In this document: piece after piece, positions 1 through 5,507 of the stretch | How positions within the stretch are numbered: the first letter of the stretch is position 1 | Layout of the letters: each line of letters begins with the position of its first letter | Origin: Candidatus Zhuqueibacterota bacterium 4484_87 | GTDB lineage: Bacteria > Zhuqueibacterota > Zhuqueibacteria > Thermofontimicrobiales > Thermofontimicrobiaceae | DNA: 9,477 nucleotides | Assembly: GCA_002085355.1 (NCBI GenBank) | Contig: NATN01000243.1 | Coordinates: 1 to 9,477 of the forward strand | Direction: 5' to 3' | Translations under genes and position numbers: made by a program | Notes under the pieces: model-generated | What the model was told of the DNA's origin: nothing | Databases searched by the model: none | Seen by the model: the letters and a program-made list of their open reading frames with translations, nothing else

Positions 1-1
1 C

Positions 2-301
2 CTGGATAACCTGGAAAATAGTCCGCAGGATTTTTGTTTGTTCTATAATTACCCAAATCCGTTTAATTCCACTACCACAATTGTTTTTGATTTGAAAAAG
101 TCGTCTGTGGTTGGCTTTCAGATTTTCAATTTGAATGGACAACTCATTTTATCACAAAATGAATGGAGAGAATCAGGGAAAAATCTTTTCCACTGGCAGG
201 GAGAAAACAAACTGGGCGATGAAATTTCATCAGGTATCTATATTCTGAAATTAAAAACAAGCTCATCAGAAAAATCGATACGGATATTTTTTGTGAAATG
301 A
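2..301 (+). CDS. C-terminal end of a secreted protein with a type IX (Por) secretion sorting domain (5' end outside window)
   Basis: The frame is open from the window edge, so this is the last 99 residues of a longer protein. The tail has the usual Por/T9SS type A sorting-domain order: a NYPNPFN motif (visible residues 16-22), alternating beta strands (TTTIVFDL, VGFQIFNLNGQLI), a W-x-G turn (HWQGENKLGDEI), then SSGIYILKLKT and a basic last strand ending FFVK at the stop. In the known families this domain directs export across the outer membrane by the type IX system and is removed or anchored at the surface. The passenger domain is not visible, so the protein's own job cannot be told. A TTG at 38 lies inside the domain and is not the start. 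No clear terminator follows. The tail also resembles FlgD-like Ig folds, which look alike in these lineages. Confidence 0.85.
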   Translation: MDNLENSPQDFCLFYNYPNPFNSTTTIVFDLKKSSVVGFQIFNLNGQLILSQNEWRESGKNLFHWQGENKLGDEISSGIYILKLKTSSSEKSIRIFFVK

Positions 302-734
302 TTAGCTAATAGCACAATCCTTGCGAAAATTTAAGGCTAAATCTGTCGCGCAGCATGAATATGTATATCCCACTCTCTTTTTACCGACATTTTATTTTAA
401 TGCCCCTGCAGGTAATTCTCTAATAAAGTTTTCTACCCAGTCCGGAATAATAGCAGGCATCATGCAAAAAAAATCATTTAATAACCAAACAACAAATGAA
501 AATAAAATCGCTGATAGGTTAAAACAAGTCTGATGTCGCAACTGTACAGGCAAGCTTTTTTGATGGGTTGAGGAAGCATAATAATGACCGAGACACCGGT
601 GAATATTGTATGATCATAAAAAAATGGTCATATACAAGTTTTTTAAATTTAGACAATCAAAAAAAAACCTTTTAATTTGTTAAATTCGGCGTTTTTTAAA
701 ATGATTCTTTCAGCAAAAAAAATCGGAAACTACA
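302..734. other. 433-base gap without a supported gene
   Basis: This AT-rich stretch separates the T9SS-type protein from the aspartase fusion. A 70-residue open frame (321-533, TTG start) has no ribosome-binding site and no recognisable motif, so I do not call it. One imperfect hairpin is visible: arms 609-616 and 625-632 (TATGATCA / TGGTCATA, one G-T pair) with an A-rich loop. It has no T-run directly after it, so it looks more like a possible operator than a terminator. An 8-base palindrome CACCGGTG lies at 594-601. The last 90 bases are very A/T-rich and probably hold the promoter of the next gene. Confidence 0.5.
650..678 (+). promoter_or_regulatory. weak candidate promoter for the cNMP-aspartase gene
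   Basis: TAGACA (650-655), a 17-base spacer and TAATTT (673-678) would start transcription about 50 bases before the ATG at 735. The -35 fits the sigma-70 consensus at 5 of 6 positions but the -10 at only 3 of 6. In such AT-rich DNA this may be chance. Confidence 0.25.
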
Positions 735-2567
735 ATGAAAACAAAAACGATTGACATGAAAAATAAACAGCAGGTAATTTTAGATTTAAAAAATTGTCCG
801 CTGTTTGGTTCTGTGTCGGACCGCGTCTATGATGCCGGTGAATTTTTATTTCATGAAAGTATGCCGCGACAGGGAATTTACTGGATCACGAAAGGCGAAG
901 TGGAAATTCTGAAAGGAATCGGTGACCACCCGGTTCGGCTAACGCTTTTGGGCGATGGCACACTTCTGGGAGAGCGCATTTTGTTATCGAGCGAAATTCC
1001 GCATTTGACATCAGCGAAAACAACGAAAGAGACGCGCGTCATTTTTCTCCCCAAAAAATATTTACAACGCATCAAAACGGAAAATCAGCCATTATTCGAA
1101 CATTTAGCCCGCATCGCCGGAGAGTTGCTGGCACAGCGCCTGGCTTCCGTAAAAGGGCTCACGCCGCTGGAAAAAAAAGTACGCGTTGAACATGATTTGC
1201 TCGGAGAACGGGAGCTCCCGGCAAATGTTCTTTACGGTGTTCAGACGCAGCGCGCCATTGAAAATTTTCCCATCACTGGTATCCCGATTAGCAATTTTCC
1301 CAATTTAATTAAATCGCTGGCAATGGTCAAAAAAGCAGCGGCATTAGCGAATAACGAATTGGGCTTGCTGGACGAAGAAAAAACGAGCGCGATCACACAA
1401 GCTTGCGATGAAATCGTTGACGGAAAATATCATGAATTTTTCGTTGTTGACGTTCTGCAAGGCGGCGCCGGGACAAGCACCAACATGAACGCCAATGAAG
1501 TCATCGCTAACCGGGCGCTGGAAATTTTAGGCCATCCCTACGGTTCTTACGAGATCATACATCCCAACAATCACGTAAATTTGAGCCAGAGCACCAACGA
1601 TGCCTACCCAACTGCCATGCGCTTGGGTTTATTATTTGCGTTACAGTCTCTTGTTTCAGCGATGGATGAATTGAAAAATTCTTTTGCAGTAAAAAGTAAT
1701 GAATTCGCTGATGTGATCAAAATGGGGCGCACTCAGTTACAGGATGCAGTTCCCATGACGCTGGGGCAGGAATTTGGTGCTTTCGCAACAATGATCGAAG
1801 AAGATATTTCTCGCGTTAAAGAAGCGATGGAATTATTGAAGGAAATAAATCTGGGCGCCACAGCCATCGGCACAGGACTCAACTCTCCGCCAAAATATAC
1901 AGCTACAGTGAGAAAATTTTTATTGAAAATCACCGGACTCAACCTGAAAACAGCAGCCAATCTCGTTGAGGCAACGCAAGACACCGGCGCCTATGTGCAG
2001 CTCTCCGGCGTTTTGAAACGCGTCGCTGTTAAGTTGAGCAAAATAAGCAACGATTTACGTCTTCTGTCCAGTGGGCCCAGAGCCGGAATCAATGAAATAA
2101 ATCTCCCGCCCATGCAGCCAGGCAGCAGCATCATGCCCGGAAAAGTGAACCCGGTCATTCCCGAAGTGGTCAATCAAATCGCCTTTGAAGTTGTGGGCCA
2201 TGATGTCACCGTCACAATGGCTGCCGAAGCCGGGCAACTCCAATTAAACGTAATGGAGCCTGTCATCACCTTTTCTTTGTTCAGCAGCATCAACCATCTC
2301 CGCCAAGGCTGTATTGTGCTCTCCGAGCGCTGCATTAAAGGTGTCTCTGCCAACCGTAGTCATGCACTTGAATTAGTAGAAAAAAGCATTGGATTGGTAA
2401 CTGCGCTGAACCCTTATTTGGGCTACGAAAAAAGTTCAGAAGTCGCCAGCGAAGCGCTTACATCTGGGAAAAGTGTGTACGACATCGTGCTGGAAAAAGG
2501 CTATCTGACTAAAGAAAAACTGGACTCAATTCTCGATCCTGAAAAGATGGTCAAAAGCGAGGATTAA
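735..2567 (+). CDS. aspA: aspartate ammonia-lyase with an N-terminal cyclic-nucleotide-binding-like domain
   Basis: Aspartase converts L-aspartate to fumarate and ammonia in the cytoplasm. Residues about 149-600 are a full-length aspartase and follow E. coli AspA closely. Seen are QGGAGTSTNMN (242-252), SQSTNDAYPT (284-293), KMGRTQLQDAVPMT (329-342), NLGATAIGTGLN (372-383) and the catalytic loop GSSIMPGKVNP (463-473). With a constant offset of 146, the known AspB residues T101, S140, T141, T187, S318, K324 and N326 are all present as T247, S286, T287, T333, S464, K470 and N472. RTQLQDAVPMT favours aspartase over class II fumarase. Residues about 20-140 are a CRP-type beta-roll with a following helix (GEVEIL, LGDGTLLGERILLSSEIPH); there is no DNA-binding domain. 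H90 stands where CRP has its phosphate-binding arginine, so ligand binding is uncertain. GGA at 725-727 is a weak ribosome site for the ATG at 735; ATG 756 is an alternative start. The domain could regulate enzyme activity, which is inference. Confidence 0.93.
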   Translation: MKTKTIDMKNKQQVILDLKNCPLFGSVSDRVYDAGEFLFHESMPRQGIYWITKGEVEILKGIGDHPVRLTLLGDGTLLGERILLSSEIPHLTSAKTTKETRVIFLPKKYLQRIKTENQPLFEHLARIAGELLAQRLASVKGLTPLEKKVRVEHDLLGERELPANVLYGVQTQRAIENFPITGIPISNFPNLIKSLAMVKKAAALANNELGLLDEEKTSAITQACDEIVDGKYHEFFVVDVLQGGAGTSTNMNANEVIANRALEILGHPYGSYEIIHPNNHVNLSQSTNDAYPTAMRLGLLFALQSLVSAMDELKNSFAVKSNEFADVIKMGRTQLQDAVPMTLGQEFGAFATMIEEDISRVKEAMELLKEINLGATAIGTGLNSPPKYTATVRKFLLKITGLNLKTAANLVEATQDTGAYVQLSGVLKRVAVKLSKISNDLRLLSSGPRAGINEINLPPMQPGSSIMPGKVNPVIPEVVNQIAFEVVGHDVTVTMAAEAGQLQLNVMEPVITFSLFSSINHLRQGCIVLSERCIKGVSANRSHALELVEKSIGLVTALNPYLGYEKSSEVASEALTSGKSVYDIVLEKGYLTKEKLDSILDPEKMVKSED

Positions 2568-2645
2568 ATTTTATTTGCCGACTCCCAAAATATAAATTGA
2601 GAATTTCGACAAATCGGAAAATAATATTCCTGAATCATTGTGATT

Positions 2646-2697
2646 ACCCATTCATCTAATAAAGCGGCGAGTAAATAAAATTATTAGTACAATGGGT
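2646..2697 (+). terminator. inverted repeat after the aspartase gene, possible terminator
   Basis: Two 17-base arms (2646-2662 and 2681-2697) pair as ACCCATT-cat-CTAATAA with TTATTAG-tac-AATGGGT: two 7-bp stems around a 3x3 internal loop, with an 18-base loop. A T-rich stretch begins a few bases later (ATTTTCTTTAATTTTT, 2700-2715). It lies 79 bases after the stop of the aspartase gene, so it probably ends that transcript. The T-run is interrupted and not directly adjacent, so it could instead be a protein-binding site. Confidence 0.4.
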
Positions 2698-2738
2698 GGA
2701 TTTTCTTTAATTTTTAAGGGATAAAAAAAAACGGTTTT

Positions 2739-2754
2739 TTTGACATAAATCACA
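2739..2754. promoter_or_regulatory. CRP/FNR-like palindrome, overlapping a TTGACA box
   Basis: TTTGA-CATAAA-TCACA matches the CRP consensus TGTGA-N6-TCACA at 9 of 10 positions. It also fits the FNR form TTGAT-N4-ATCAA at 8 of 10. The TTGACA inside it (2740-2745) is a perfect -35 hexamer, but no good -10 stands 16-18 bases later; only A-runs do. The site is 166 bases before the transglycosylase start. It may be an operator or an accidental match in AT-rich DNA. Confidence 0.3.
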
Positions 2755-2808
2755 TCCATTTAAAAAAAATTTTTTAAATTAGTTAATGTAGGGATCAAAT
2801 AATACTGT

Positions 2809-2846
2809 ATGCTGAGAAAAAAATTGAAACTTCTCAGCATTTTTTG
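2809..2846 (+). terminator. intrinsic terminator or attenuator in the leader of the transglycosylase gene
   Basis: A perfect 10-bp stem, ATGCTGAGAA (2809-2818) with TTCTCAGCAT (2831-2840), has a 12-base loop and is followed by six Ts (2840-2845). It lies 74 bases before the transglycosylase ATG and does not follow any gene directly. It therefore ends either long read-through from the aspartase gene or a short leader transcript. An ATG at 2809 that opens a longer frame for the next gene is part of this stem and is unlikely to be a start. Confidence 0.65.
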
Positions 2847-2919
2847 CGTTAATTATCGACGATTCTGGAATTATGCGACGCTTATTATTTTTTATCTTCA
2901 TAGAAAGGGGATGATGAGA

Positions 2920-3624
2920 ATGAAAAAAGAAAGTGCGATTTATCGCTACTTGAGAACTCCGTTGAAAGTCATGGTCATTGTGTTGTTGTCAGTGACGGTG
3001 ATCGGATTTACTTACAAGTATTTCGACACGACTGACCAGACACGGCAAAAAATGGTGCAAATGGAACGCACCTTGCAAGACCTGCGCGCAGCAATGAGCA
3101 TTGACAGTCTGCGGGAATTTCAAATCAAAAAGATAATGGCAATTATTGACCAATACAACACAGAACTTTCTCCTGTGACAAAATATGATATTGCCAATGA
3201 AATTTATCTTGCGAGTTTGAAGTACACCAATTTAGACGTTGATTTGATTTGTGCGACGATTACACACGAATCCGCTGGGACATGGAATCCCACTATTGTT
3301 TCGCCTGCTGGTGCCATCGGTTTGATGCAAATTATGCCGGCCACCGGTGCTTATTTGGCAAAATACGAAGGGATCACCTGGACCAATGAACAAGAGATTT
3401 TGACTAATCCCATTTACAATATTCGTATGGGTACAAGATACTTGTCTTCATTGATTTCTTATTACGGAATAGAAGGCGGATTAGCAGCCTATAACGGCGG
3501 CGAAAGACAAGCTTCATTGTGGCTGAAAAGCAACAAAGCTTCGGGGATTCTCTGGGCAGAAACGGAAAATTATGTGCCGGCTGTGATTAAACTTTATGAC
3601 CAGTACAAAGGTGAAAACCTGTGA
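2920..3624 (+). CDS. membrane-anchored lytic transglycosylase (SLT domain)
   Basis: The enzyme would cut the MurNAc-GlcNAc bond of peptidoglycan in the periplasm, forming 1,6-anhydro ends. The 234 residues hold a short basic start, a hydrophobic segment at about 15-30 (VMVIVLLSVTVIGF) as uncleaved anchor or signal, a charged helical stretch 38-80, and a C-terminal SLT fold. Its motifs are in order: catalytic E117 in ITHESAG, GAIGLMQIMP (131-140), NIRMGTRYLSSLI, AAYNGG (189-194) and ENYVPAV (216-222). I place the start at ATG 2920 because AAAGGGG (2904-2910) lies 9 bases before it; ATGs at 2911 and 2914 are too close. A frame open from 2809 would add 37 residues across a terminator hairpin. 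It is small for the family, with no LysM or other wall-binding domain. It stands alone, with a terminator behind it. Subfamily (MltE/Slt70-like) cannot be fixed by eye. Confidence 0.9.
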   Translation: MKKESAIYRYLRTPLKVMVIVLLSVTVIGFTYKYFDTTDQTRQKMVQMERTLQDLRAAMSIDSLREFQIKKIMAIIDQYNTELSPVTKYDIANEIYLASLKYTNLDVDLICATITHESAGTWNPTIVSPAGAIGLMQIMPATGAYLAKYEGITWTNEQEILTNPIYNIRMGTRYLSSLISYYGIEGGLAAYNGGERQASLWLKSNKASGILWAETENYVPAVIKLYDQYKGENL

Positions 3625-3654
3625 TCGAAGTAGCGATATAATCCTATCGGATTG

Positions 3655-3691
3655 CGGCGACTACGTCAATGACGTGATCGCCGTTTTTTTT
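3655..3691 (+). terminator. intrinsic terminator of the transglycosylase gene
   Basis: A GC-rich hairpin, CGGCGA-ct-ACGTCA against TGACGT-ga-TCGCCG with one small internal mismatch, is followed by eight Ts (3684-3691). It begins 31 bases after the transglycosylase stop. Confidence 0.85.
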
Positions 3692-3749
3692 ATTCCACTA
3701 AATCTTCCCGTCTGTTTTATCCATCAAATTCTAAAATTCCATTTTTTAC

Positions 3750-3784
3750 TTGACTTTTCAAAATATTGTATTATTTTATATAAT
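3750..3784 (+). promoter_or_regulatory. candidate promoter for the 58-residue membrane protein
   Basis: A perfect TATAAT lies at 3779-3784 and a TTGACT at 3750-3755. They are 23 bases apart, which is too far for one promoter. Either TATAAT pairs with TTTTCA (3755-3760, 18-base spacer) or TTGACT pairs with TATTTT (3772-3777, 16-base spacer). Either would start a transcript 55-70 bases before the ATG at 3848, just after the previous terminator. Confidence 0.5.
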
Positions 3785-3847
3785 AGTTACAATTTGTTAA
3801 CAAAACGCTTGCCTTCCCATTTCAACCACAATTTTAGGAGGTGGACA

Positions 3848-4024
3848 ATGAGACTCAATCAACCGAAACAAGTAACATGGTGGATTTCTTTAATTTTAGC
3901 AGTTCTTGCCATTCTTGGCAAATGGGTGCTGACTAATGTTGTATTTATCAGCGAATACTCTTTCGTGATTTTATTAGTCGGATTTTTGCTGGTTTGGCTG
4001 GGGTCTTTCGTCAAAGGACTGTGA
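3848..4024 (+). CDS. small two-helix membrane protein, unknown function
   Basis: The 58-residue protein begins MRLNQPKQVTWW and has two hydrophobic segments, about 11-32 and 38-55, split by a short FISEY turn, with a basic end (FVKGL). The start is firm: the near-perfect ribosome site AGGAGGTG (3836-3843) lies just before ATG 3848, and the upstream frame open from 3596 runs back through the transglycosylase end and its terminator. From memory, small proteins beginning with a similar QPK-TWW segment and two helices occur in several bacterial phyla, but I know of no assigned function. It is a single gene with its own candidate promoter and a terminator at 4124-4165. The strong translation signal argues that it is a real, well-made protein. 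It could be an envelope accessory subunit or toxin-like peptide; nothing here decides. Confidence 0.8.
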   Translation: MRLNQPKQVTWWISLILAVLAILGKWVLTNVVFISEYSFVILLVGFLLVWLGSFVKGL

Positions 4025-4081
4025 CGCAACAATCTATTATTTCGGAGGGAGTAAAAATTCAAATGGGAAAAGCGTATTAAA

Positions 4082-4117
4082 CAGGAAATAGGCCGATAAA
4101 GGGCGAGCTATTTCCTG
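4082..4117 (+). repeat. perfect 10-bp inverted repeat
   Basis: CAGGAAATAG (4082-4091) and CTATTTCCTG (4108-4117) pair perfectly around a 16-base purine-rich loop. No T-run follows, so this is not itself a terminator; it precedes one by six bases. Confidence 0.75.
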
Positions 4118-4123
4118 GTTTAT

Positions 4124-4165
4124 GGCGAGGCTGTATTTTTTGGGAGGGGAGGCCTCGCCTTTTTT
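4124..4165 (+). terminator. intrinsic terminator (plus strand) after the small membrane protein
   Basis: GGCGAGGC (4124-4131) pairs with GCCTCGCC (4152-4159), followed by six Ts (4160-4165). The 20-base loop is long and includes a T-run and a G-run. Confidence 0.8.
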
Positions 4166-4170
4166 ATTTC

Positions 4171-4198
4171 AAAAAAAGCCCTGATACAGGGCTTTTTT
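4171..4198 (-). terminator. bidirectional terminator ending the phosphorylase operon
   Basis: AAAAAAGCCCTG-ATA-CAGGGCTTTTTT is a 12-bp perfect stem with a three-base loop and gives a T-run on both strands. On the minus strand it lies 13 bases after the phosphorylase stop. On the plus strand it backs up the terminator ending at 4165. Confidence 0.9.
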
Positions 4199-4211
4199 CA
4201 CAAGTCAAATT

Positions 4212-5033
4212 TTACATCCGCTTAATGACATTTTTTATCAGCGCGGTAAGTTTTGGTTCCGTCTCCTTAGCAATGCGAATGATTTCCGGGACATTTGCTG
4301 GCTTGAGTTCTTCGGGAACGCAAGCATCTGTCACTACTGACAAACCTAAAACTTTCATTCCCATGTGCACAGCAACAATATCTTCCGGCACAGTGGACAT
4401 CCCCACCACATCAGCACCGATTGTCCTCAAAAATCGATACTCCGCAGCAGTTTCCAGACTCGGCCCTGTCATGGCAGCGTAAACACCTTTTTTGACAGTC
4501 AATTTCAACTCATCGGCTGCATCTTCTGCTAATTTCATTAATTCCCGGGAATAAGGTTCAGACATGTCAGGAAAACGCGGGCCAAAGGAATCGTCATTTT
4601 CCCCAATGAGCGGATTATCTCCTAACAAATTAATGTGATCTTCCATGAGCATAATCGTCCCTGGCTTAAAATCCGCCTTAATCCCACCGCAGGCATTGGA
4701 CACGATTAATTTTTTTACGCCAAGAAATTTCATCACCCGTACAGGAAACGTGATTTGCTTCATGGAATAACCTTCATAGTAATGAAATCTCCCTTGCATG
4801 GCAACAATAGATTTTCCGTTTAACTTGCCAAAAATTAGTTTTCCGGCATGAAACTCCACTGTTGACAGAGGGAAGTGTGGAATTTCCTCATAAGGAATTT
4901 TCACTTCGACATTGATATCATTAACCAAGGCGCCGAGCCCTGTCCCCAAAATAATGCCAATTTCTGGCGCTGAATCTGTTTTCGTGCGCAAAAAATTTAT
5001 CGTCTCATCAATCTGTCTTTTTAACTCACTCAA
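4212..5033 (-). CDS. punA: purine nucleoside phosphorylase, trimeric PNP-I/MTAP-type family
   Basis: The enzyme splits purine (deoxy)nucleosides with phosphate into base and (deoxy)ribose-1-phosphate for salvage. At 273 residues it has the family's usual length and motifs: GIILGTGLGAL (26-36, phosphate loop), GRFHYYEGY (81-89), FPVRVMKFLGVKKLIVSNACGGI (97-118 region), MTGPSLETAAE (188-198) and VVGMSTVPE (209-217). The base-contacting E194 and M212 match human E201 and M219. Human N243, which selects 6-oxopurines, aligns with D236 (SVVTDAC). In human PNP the N243D change is known to raise adenosine use, and MTAP has Asp there, so adenosine or broad use is possible. The start is TTG at 5033; GGGAGG (5042-5047) lies 8-9 bases upstream and there is no suitable ATG. 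It is the last gene of a four-gene operon and ends at a bidirectional terminator. It could also be annotated as deoD/xapA-like. Confidence 0.93.
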   Translation of the reverse strand: MSELKRQIDETINFLRTKTDSAPEIGIILGTGLGALVNDINVEVKIPYEEIPHFPLSTVEFHAGKLIFGKLNGKSIVAMQGRFHYYEGYSMKQITFPVRVMKFLGVKKLIVSNACGGIKADFKPGTIMLMEDHINLLGDNPLIGENDDSFGPRFPDMSEPYSRELMKLAEDAADELKLTVKKGVYAAMTGPSLETAAEYRFLRTIGADVVGMSTVPEDIVAVHMGMKVLGLSVVTDACVPEELKPANVPEIIRIAKETEPKLTALIKNVIKRM

Positions 5034-5061
5034 TCAGGTTTCCTCCCTGTCTCTCGTAAAG

Positions 5062-5493
5062 CTAATTTTTCTTTTTCTTCTTCTTTTCTTCCATCAATCG
5101 TTTCAATTCTTCATCTTGTTTTTTGCGTTCTTGTCTGAGCCGTTCAATTTCATCGACAATTTTTTTGCGTTTAAGCCTCTCTTCTTCGGCTTTTTTCTTT
5201 GCGAGTTCATATCTTTCTTTTCTGATTTTGTCAATCGCCACAGCACGATCTTTTTTCGCACCCACTTTTGCAAACAAAAAAGTGCCGATTGCTGTTCCCA
5301 CGCCGGTGGTAATCCACATGGCAGTTTTTCCCTGATCGACATCATCCATGCCGCGGTTAATCAATGAGCCGATGAAAAAACTGAGGCCGAAACTGAGTCC
5401 CATACCACCGACTGTGTAGAGATATGTATTTTTGCGTTCCCATTGTAATCTCCACTGTTTTGTCAACCAATTTCCGGATCTCGAACGCTGCAT
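5062..5493 (-). CDS. unknown membrane protein with a C-terminal charged coiled coil
   Basis: I do not recognise this 143-residue protein. A basic/aromatic N-terminus (1-23) is followed by two hydrophobic glycine-rich segments, about 24-45 (YLYTVGGMGLSFGLSFFIGSLI) and 57-78 (TAMWITTGVGTAIGTFLFAK), both with small-residue spacing suited to helix packing. Then comes a long, highly charged helix (88-143) rich in K, E and R, ending in a run of six lysines. By the positive-inside rule both ends would face the cytoplasm, with the coiled coil inside. The ATG at 5493 is 14 bases after the divIVA stop with only a weak ribosome site (CCGG), which suggests translation coupling. The phosphorylase start follows 28 bases after its stop. 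Position between DivIVA and PNP suggests an envelope or division role, but that is inference. The poly-lysine tail comes from a TTC/TTT-rich low-complexity tract. Confidence 0.8.
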   Translation of the reverse strand: MQRSRSGNWLTKQWRLQWERKNTYLYTVGGMGLSFGLSFFIGSLINRGMDDVDQGKTAMWITTGVGTAIGTFLFAKVGAKKDRAVAIDKIRKERYELAKKKAEEERLKRKKIVDEIERLRQERKKQDEELKRLMEEKKKKKKN

Positions 5494-5507
5494 TTGCCGG
5501 AAAATTA

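Larger units (their letters stand above)
4041..4165 (+). ncRNA. hairpin-rich transcript tail, possible small RNA with a five-codon ORF
   Basis: After the small membrane gene come a GGAGGG (4044-4049), a tiny frame MGKAY (ATG 4063 to TAA 4078-4080), a perfect 10-bp hairpin (4082-4117) and a terminator (4124-4165). No plus-strand gene follows, so a leader-peptide attenuator has nothing to control. It may be a long 3' untranslated end of the 58-codon gene, a processed small RNA, or the remains of a lost gene. The ribosome site is 13 bases from ATG, so translation is doubtful. Confidence 0.3.

Noticed and set aside
321..533. 70-residue open frame starting at TTG
   Set aside because: No ribosome site and no motif; it lies in AT-rich intergenic DNA with irregular composition.
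735..2567. Reading the fusion gene as class II fumarase
   Set aside because: KMGRTQLQDAVPMT and NLGATAIGTGLN match aspartase; fumarase would show GRTHLQDA-P and the GSGTQSNMN form.
2809..2919. Longer N-terminus (37 extra residues) for the transglycosylase
   Set aside because: The ATG at 2809 is inside a terminator-like stem with no ribosome site, while AAAGGGG sits correctly before ATG 2920.
3596..3847. 142-residue frame including the small membrane protein
   Set aside because: The upstream part crosses the transglycosylase end and its terminator; AGGAGGTG marks the start at 3848.
4912..5367. 151-residue plus-strand frame rich in Phe and Leu
   Set aside because: It is the complement of the lysine/glutamate-rich coiled coil of the minus-strand membrane protein and has no ribosome site.
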